In this document: positions 60,218 to 64,000 of the stretch, in pieces
Layout of the letters: each line of letters opens with the position of its first letter
Numbering within the stretch: position 1 is the stretch's first letter
Assembly (NCBI RefSeq): GCF_000755245.1
Contig: NZ_BBMP01000005.1
Coordinates: forward strand, 124,001-188,000
Reading direction: 5' to 3'
Source: Halococcus sediminicola
GTDB lineage: Archaea > Halobacteriota > Halobacteria > Halobacteriales > Halococcaceae
Length of the DNA stretch: 64,000 nt
Position numbers and translations under genes: made by a program
The notes under the pieces: generated by a model
The model's database searches: none
What the model saw: only the letters and a program-made list of their open reading frames with translations
Told to the model about the DNA's origin: nothing

Positions 60218-62977
60218 TCATCTATCTCCTCTAGCAGCCGCCACAATGCTCACTTGATCGGTTTCGGCGCCAATCACGGCTATCGAGTCAGTACGGTAAA
60301 ATGGAGACTTATTGGCCGCAGACACACGACTCGAATCGGCGTCGACCAATATTTCGACCGCCGATATCCACGGATCGAGCCACTCCCACGCTTCTTGCAG
60401 TGCTGGGATTCGCTCTCCAGGCTTGGCAAACAATCCCCCTACAGGGTCGTCGGCATTTGCGTATTGCCCCGCATCAAGCAAGTCGTAGACTGCCTCAGCG
60501 ACCACCTCTCGGACGAGCGTATCCTGTTCTCGGTCGGCTTCAGAAGATGAGACGAACCAGGGATAGATCGTCTTGCCACGCTCCTCGTCGGTATGGAATG
60601 GCAGCGCGAACCGCCATCCTCCGTCAGTTTGGCGGATAAAATCGAACGCTGCGAGGCGCTCGATATGCTTGCGGATCCAGCGTGCTGAGACGTCGGCCCT
60701 GTCTGCAAGTTCGCTCTGTATGAGGGGTGACTCCGCTACCAGTAGCGTGTGGATGGTTCTTGAGAGCGCTGGCTTCGACATTTCTGGCAGTATCCGCTCA
60801 GCAGTGAGCGTCGAGAGCGCAAAGCGCACTTCGTCGAGACGAATCTCCCGGTTCGGTGCTTTCGTCTCCGACTCTAAGCTGTGAACTGCTCTCGCTACAT
60901 CGTAGGGCGTTCCAGCGAGCGCTGCGAACAGCGAGATCGCTGTACGAGTCGATCTGAGGTTTTTCTGGCGACACGCCACGGTCATCGTAGCGGCAGTGTG
61001 TCGTCGTTCTGTGGCGGTTTCGACGGACACACGAATCGCAAACTCCGGTGCATCGTCGTGTGGTTCCCAATTCGAGAGGCGTCGCCGAAGGCGGTCAGCG
61101 ATGCTCTCGACGCTCTTGCCGACGAGGACGAACGACCCGATGAGTTCGCCGAACGGGTCGTCAGCATCGACTGTCGGCGAGAACGTACTCTCGCGTTTTT
61201 GCTTCCGCAGTTCGAACAGCTGGCGGTGGGCGGCGAATTCACCATATCGGGATTGAATCGACGCGCCGATACAGAGCGTTTTGGCGAGGTCCGCTTTCTG
61301 GTCAGCCTTGAAATCCTTCGAGTAGCGGGGAATGCGTGCTTCTCGAACCACGTCGATGTCGGCGAGATCTAGCAGGTGAACCATGGTTCCGGCGAGCCCG
61401 AGCGCTTCGCGAGTGATCTCACCACGAAAGCGTGATTCGTTCTCGTAGTTGCCATCGCGGTAGTGTTTCGTGAGCTTCCGAAGGTCTTCGGCGGCCTCGA
61501 TGAGTGCCTCTGTATAGGCTTCGGGTGTCGCATCGACGTCTTTGAGATAGCCGAGACAGCGGAGATCTCGCAGGAGGTCGGTATGGTTGGCGAGCAGATC
61601 GCCGAGTTTCCCCGATTCGAAACGCTCGTGGGTGAGAGCGTGGCGGAACGTACGAGTACTGGTTAACGCCAGTGCAATACACACCCACCACTGCATGGGG
61701 TTATCGTATTCGGCACCGACCAGCAGCCGATCAGCCTCGTGGTCGTAGTAGTGATGTGGCTCGCCCCGATCGGATTTCTCTGCAATCGGGTAGTCACAGA
61801 GCGTCATCGCTCCTTCGGAAGCACAGCCAGCGGCAGCCGCGTAGCGATGGCGTGCAGCCGACCGAACTTGGTGTGAAAACGGCAGGCGATTGCGGTCAGC
61901 ATCTGTGCCAGCACCGTCCGATTCCGCGACAGCTTCTTCCTCCGCCTCCGCCGATGGGCGGTGACGGCCCTCGTGTGCGGGCGGGGTTACACGGCTATCG
62001 TCGGAGAGATTTCCGGTCGCGTTAACGCAGTCGTCAAGCTGGCTCTGGACGCCGATTTCGCTGTCGAGAGCGGCCAAGAACTCACGACCAACGTGCGAGA
62101 GCGAGACGTGAGTAGTGCCGCGATGATCGAAGCGCTCGACGAGTGCGTGCGGGACGAGTCGCTGCGAGACGTGGTTGCGGATCGTCCCACGGCCGACGTT
62201 CATCGCGTCGGCGAGCGCGCTATAGGTGGTCGTTTCGCTAGTTTCGTCGGCAATCGCTCGAAGAATCGCGATGGGTTTGGAATCGGGATCGAACGCCTCA
62301 CGGGCGTCCTCAACGCGACTCTCGACGGCGGCTGGCATTGCTTGCTCTCCCAGGCGCGGCTTGCAGTCGTCTTTAACGCTGGCGGGAAGTTCCTCGCGAT
62401 GCTTTCGCCAGAGGAACGTTCGCTCGATCGGGCTGGCCACGAGCACGACGCGACAGCCACGCGCGTAGGCACGGACGAGTGCGAGAACCGCTTGGCGCTG
62501 ATCACTGCGCACGCTCGTGAACCCGTCCAGTGAAATGGCGATGGTGGGCGTCACGCTCTGGGCAGCGGCGAACAGTGCGGGGTCACCGCTATCGATATCT
62601 TCGAGACTCGTCCGGACGTCGTGGCTCGTCTGGCCACCCAACTGACGAGTGGTGCGAACGAGTTCGTGTCTGAGACCGTCTCTCCCCTTCGCAATTTCGA
62701 CGGCAAGATCAGCGTACCCACCGTCGAGCGCATCGACATCGTTGCGTTCGAGGATGGCGTAGAGCTTCTCGATCGAGGCGGCCTGCCGTCCGATTGCTCG
62801 GACGCTCTCGTATAGGCGGTCGGCAAGCTGGCTCCCGTCAGTATCGAAGAGCTCTCGATGGAGCTTCGTCGGTGCCCACGTACTGTTCTCGCCGGGTCGG
62901 ACTACCACGTCCGCCTCGGCGGGGTACTGGCCGGTAACCGCGATGCCGGGTTCTGGATTGGAGCCAGAGCCGGTCAT
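60218..62977 (-). CDS. 919-residue multi-HTH replicon-type protein
   Basis: A large soluble protein. About residues 90-200 look like a degenerate P-loop-type core without Walker A: TPTIAISLDGFTSVRSDQRQ (Walker-B-like strand) then CRVVLVASPIERTFLWRKHR. A winged helix follows at about 240-300 (TYSALADAMNVGRGTIRNHV), then an acidic linker, a conserved-looking middle (WWVCIALALTSTRTFRHALT), and a second HTH near 770-830 (SELADRADVSARWIRKHIER). It ends close to origin B and is read towards it. Large proteins of this style occur on haloarchaeal plasmids, some called RepH; homology to RepH is not shown here. Its start overlaps the upstream small gene (ATGA). Confidence 0.7.
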   Translation of the reverse strand: MTGSGSNPEPGIAVTGQYPAEADVVVRPGENSTWAPTKLHRELFDTDGSQLADRLYESVRAIGRQAASIEKLYAILERNDVDALDGGYADLAVEIAKGRDGLRHELVRTTRQLGGQTSHDVRTSLEDIDSGDPALFAAAQSVTPTIAISLDGFTSVRSDQRQAVLALVRAYARGCRVVLVASPIERTFLWRKHREELPASVKDDCKPRLGEQAMPAAVESRVEDAREAFDPDSKPIAILRAIADETSETTTYSALADAMNVGRGTIRNHVSQRLVPHALVERFDHRGTTHVSLSHVGREFLAALDSEIGVQSQLDDCVNATGNLSDDSRVTPPAHEGRHRPSAEAEEEAVAESDGAGTDADRNRLPFSHQVRSAARHRYAAAAGCASEGAMTLCDYPIAEKSDRGEPHHYYDHEADRLLVGAEYDNPMQWWVCIALALTSTRTFRHALTHERFESGKLGDLLANHTDLLRDLRCLGYLKDVDATPEAYTEALIEAAEDLRKLTKHYRDGNYENESRFRGEITREALGLAGTMVHLLDLADIDVVREARIPRYSKDFKADQKADLAKTLCIGASIQSRYGEFAAHRQLFELRKQKRESTFSPTVDADDPFGELIGSFVLVGKSVESIADRLRRRLSNWEPHDDAPEFAIRVSVETATERRHTAATMTVACRQKNLRSTRTAISLFAALAGTPYDVARAVHSLESETKAPNREIRLDEVRFALSTLTAERILPEMSKPALSRTIHTLLVAESPLIQSELADRADVSARWIRKHIERLAAFDFIRQTDGGWRFALPFHTDEERGKTIYPWFVSSSEADREQDTLVREVVAEAVYDLLDAGQYANADDPVGGLFAKPGERIPALQEAWEWLDPWISAVEILVDADSSRVSAANKSPFYRTDSIAVIGAETDQVSIVAAARGDR

Positions 62978-63159
62978 CGACCGTCGCTCCCGATCGTCTG
63001 CAGGAACTCACAGGCCTCCCTGTGGCCGCCATTGCTCTGATAGCACCCGGCGCGGGCAGTGCTCTTTCTGGCGCTGTCTGCCCCGCTCTCGGTGCGACAG
63101 AGCACGCACGGCTCGCGAGCGTCATCACTGATCGTGGGGGTGAAACCGACAGCCGCCAT
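62974..63159 (-). CDS. Small Cys-rich protein, coupled to the 919-residue gene
   Basis: A 61-residue protein MAAVGFTPTISDDAREPCVL, CRTESGADSARKSTARAGCY, QSNGGHREACEFLQ. A CVLC pair plus later Cys, His and Cys could form a treble-clef-like zinc site (C-x2-C, C-x6-H-x3-C). The stop overlaps the next start by four bases, so it is translationally coupled to the large protein. Confidence 0.58.
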   Translation of the reverse strand: MAAVGFTPTISDDAREPCVLCRTESGADSARKSTARAGCYQSNGGHREACEFLQTIGSDGR

Positions 63160-63242
63160 CTTGGCTTACCCCCAGCCTCCTGCTCGAGAAATTTCGGCTG
63201 TTACAGCGGAAATCCGGTGTGGGTTCGTCGCCGTGAAACCGT

Positions 63243-63539
63243 TCATACGCGACTCTCCACTGTTTCGACTGGTGTCTCGGACTGCTCGCGCGTAGCGAGA
63301 TGGACGGCGAGATCGCGGTCGCCGAAGACAGGACCGATACGGCGGTACCCACCGCTGTCGTGGTCAACGATCGTGCCGGTGGCTGGACAGCCCTCAGCCT
63401 GGCACTGGTAGTTGTGGTAGGCGATGCCCTCGCCTTGCCACGCGCTCGACAGGCGGTCGGCAGTGCCGCGACAGACCGCACACTGGATCGCCGTGGGGAC
63501 ATCAGCGTCGACGATCCGCCCGAAGGCGTCGATTTCCAT
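63243..63539 (-). CDS. Zinc-finger-like small protein
   Basis: A 98-residue protein with CAVCRG near residue 20 and CQAEGCPATGTIVDHDSGGY near 46-65, that is C-x2-C and C-x4-C. The rest is beta-rich. Its start overlaps the upstream stop (TGATG). Second gene of the operon that ends with the 919-residue protein. Function unknown. Confidence 0.6.
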   Translation of the reverse strand: MEIDAFGRIVDADVPTAIQCAVCRGTADRLSSAWQGEGIAYHNYQCQAEGCPATGTIVDHDSGGYRRIGPVFGDRDLAVHLATREQSETPVETVESRV

Positions 63540-63775
63540 CAGGCGATCTCCCCCTGTCGGTCGCCGCTTCCAGGGCCAGTACGTTGGTCGTCATCGGCAG
63601 CGAGCGTCGCCTGCTCGCAATGGCGATACCGTGTGGCCTCTTTCGAGCGGTACAGTCGCGCCCGGGCTTGTCGAGCGCGGTCGCGGTCGCTGTGGTGGTC
63701 GGCTGACTGTTTGTGGCAGTCGGCTGGCTGTACGCCCTCACGTCGGTGGGTATGTGTGCTGTCGCGTGTGGCCAT
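63539..63775 (-). CDS. Small charged protein, first of the replicon operon
   Basis: About 78 residues from MATRDSTHTHRREGVQPADC, followed by RDRARQARARLYRSKEATRY and HCEQATLAADDDQRTG. Basic in the middle, acidic at the end. The frame is open back to 63874, but upstream codons are basic and low-complexity and less likely coding. Overlaps the next gene (TGATG). No family recognised. Confidence 0.42.
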   Translation of the reverse strand: MATRDSTHTHRREGVQPADCHKQSADHHSDRDRARQARARLYRSKEATRYRHCEQATLAADDDQRTGPGSGDRQGEIA

Positions 63776-64000
63776 TCTACGGCCCGTGATTGGAGTGCTG
63801 ACGGCCGGGAGAGCCGTCGTACCCGCGGCTGTCGATGCTCGTCGCCGAGTTGCCCGCCCAACGTGAGACAGCAACGCCTCTGCGCGTAGGGCGAAAGCTA
63901 TATTTGCCGTGGGCCGCGAAGGAAAAGTGTCCAGCCTCCTTCGTCGACACTGATTCGGTAGCCCCTGCTTTAGGCTGACAGTGCAACGGTTGGTATTTAG
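63776..64000 (-). promoter_or_regulatory. Upstream region of the replicon operon, to window end
   Basis: About 225 bases with no convincing gene. On the minus strand an AT-rich TATAGCTTT-like element lies near 63895-63905 and CTAAATACC at the very end. The promoter of the four-gene operon probably lies here. Confidence 0.35.

Noticed and set aside
1-64000. tRNA, rRNA or CRISPR arrays
   Set aside because: Read through for cloverleaf arms, rRNA core motifs and regularly spaced repeats; none found. A covariance-model search would be needed to be certain.

Overview
The window is haloarchaeal DNA. Proteins are acidic, several secreted proteins carry twin-arginine signals, and the gene set (TATA-binding protein, RadA-type recombinase, two Orc1/Cdc6 proteins, an RNA polymerase epsilon-like subunit, halolysin-type protease, many tiny zinc-ribbon proteins) is typical of Halobacteria. 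Two separate Orc1-plus-origin units, a ParA partition module, a large replicon-type protein, VapBC-like genes and dense transposon wreckage point to a plasmid, megaplasmid or chromosomal plasmid-like island. The species cannot be fixed from the sequence alone. No tRNA, rRNA or CRISPR array was seen.

Layout. 1-5.5 kb: membrane proteins (YihY/BrkB fragment, TM-helix channel, MscS channel), a DUF7260-type gene, small zinc ribbons and a dead IS4 element. 5.6-13.8 kb: a Tat-exported M14 carboxypeptidase, an apparently intact TnpB element, and a thiamine-uptake pair (binding lipoprotein plus MTH1187-type protein). 14-26 kb: a mosaic of repeats, an extra TBP, a TbsP-like regulator, an Nramp-like transporter with altered metal motifs, a halolysin, and complete and decayed copies of an unrecognised cassette (small acidic protein, zinc ribbon, large unknown protein). 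26-31 kb: RNA polymerase epsilon-like gene, an IS630 element with a classic -1 slippery heptamer, ParA with a partner and an iterated candidate centromere, and an SDR enzyme. 31-33 kb: two toxin-antitoxin-like pairs. 33-40 kb: a coherent acetoin/2-oxoacid dehydrogenase locus (E2 with three E3-binding domains, E1 alpha, E1 beta, AcoX-like protein, VOC protein) next to a two-piece lipoate ligase. 40-45 kb: decayed genes, then Orc1 with origin repeats. 45-51 kb: a dipeptide-type ABC transporter without a binding protein, bracketed by related transposon ends. 51-57 kb: photolyase, SWIM protein and RadA paralogue in one operon, a TnpB element that has beheaded a CorC/HlyC-type gene, and a tandem universal stress protein. 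58-64 kb: second Orc1 with origin boxes, then a compact operon of a 919-residue multi-HTH protein and three small upstream genes.

How it works together. The origins, Orc1 proteins and ParA module look like the maintenance core. The cargo covers thiamine and peptide uptake, extracellular proteolysis, metal transport, acetoin or 2-oxoacid oxidation with its own lipoylation enzymes, and UV/recombination repair. Decay is widespread: at least ten genes carry frameshifts, stops or truncations, and pairs of intact and decayed copies allow mobile-element boundaries to be read directly.
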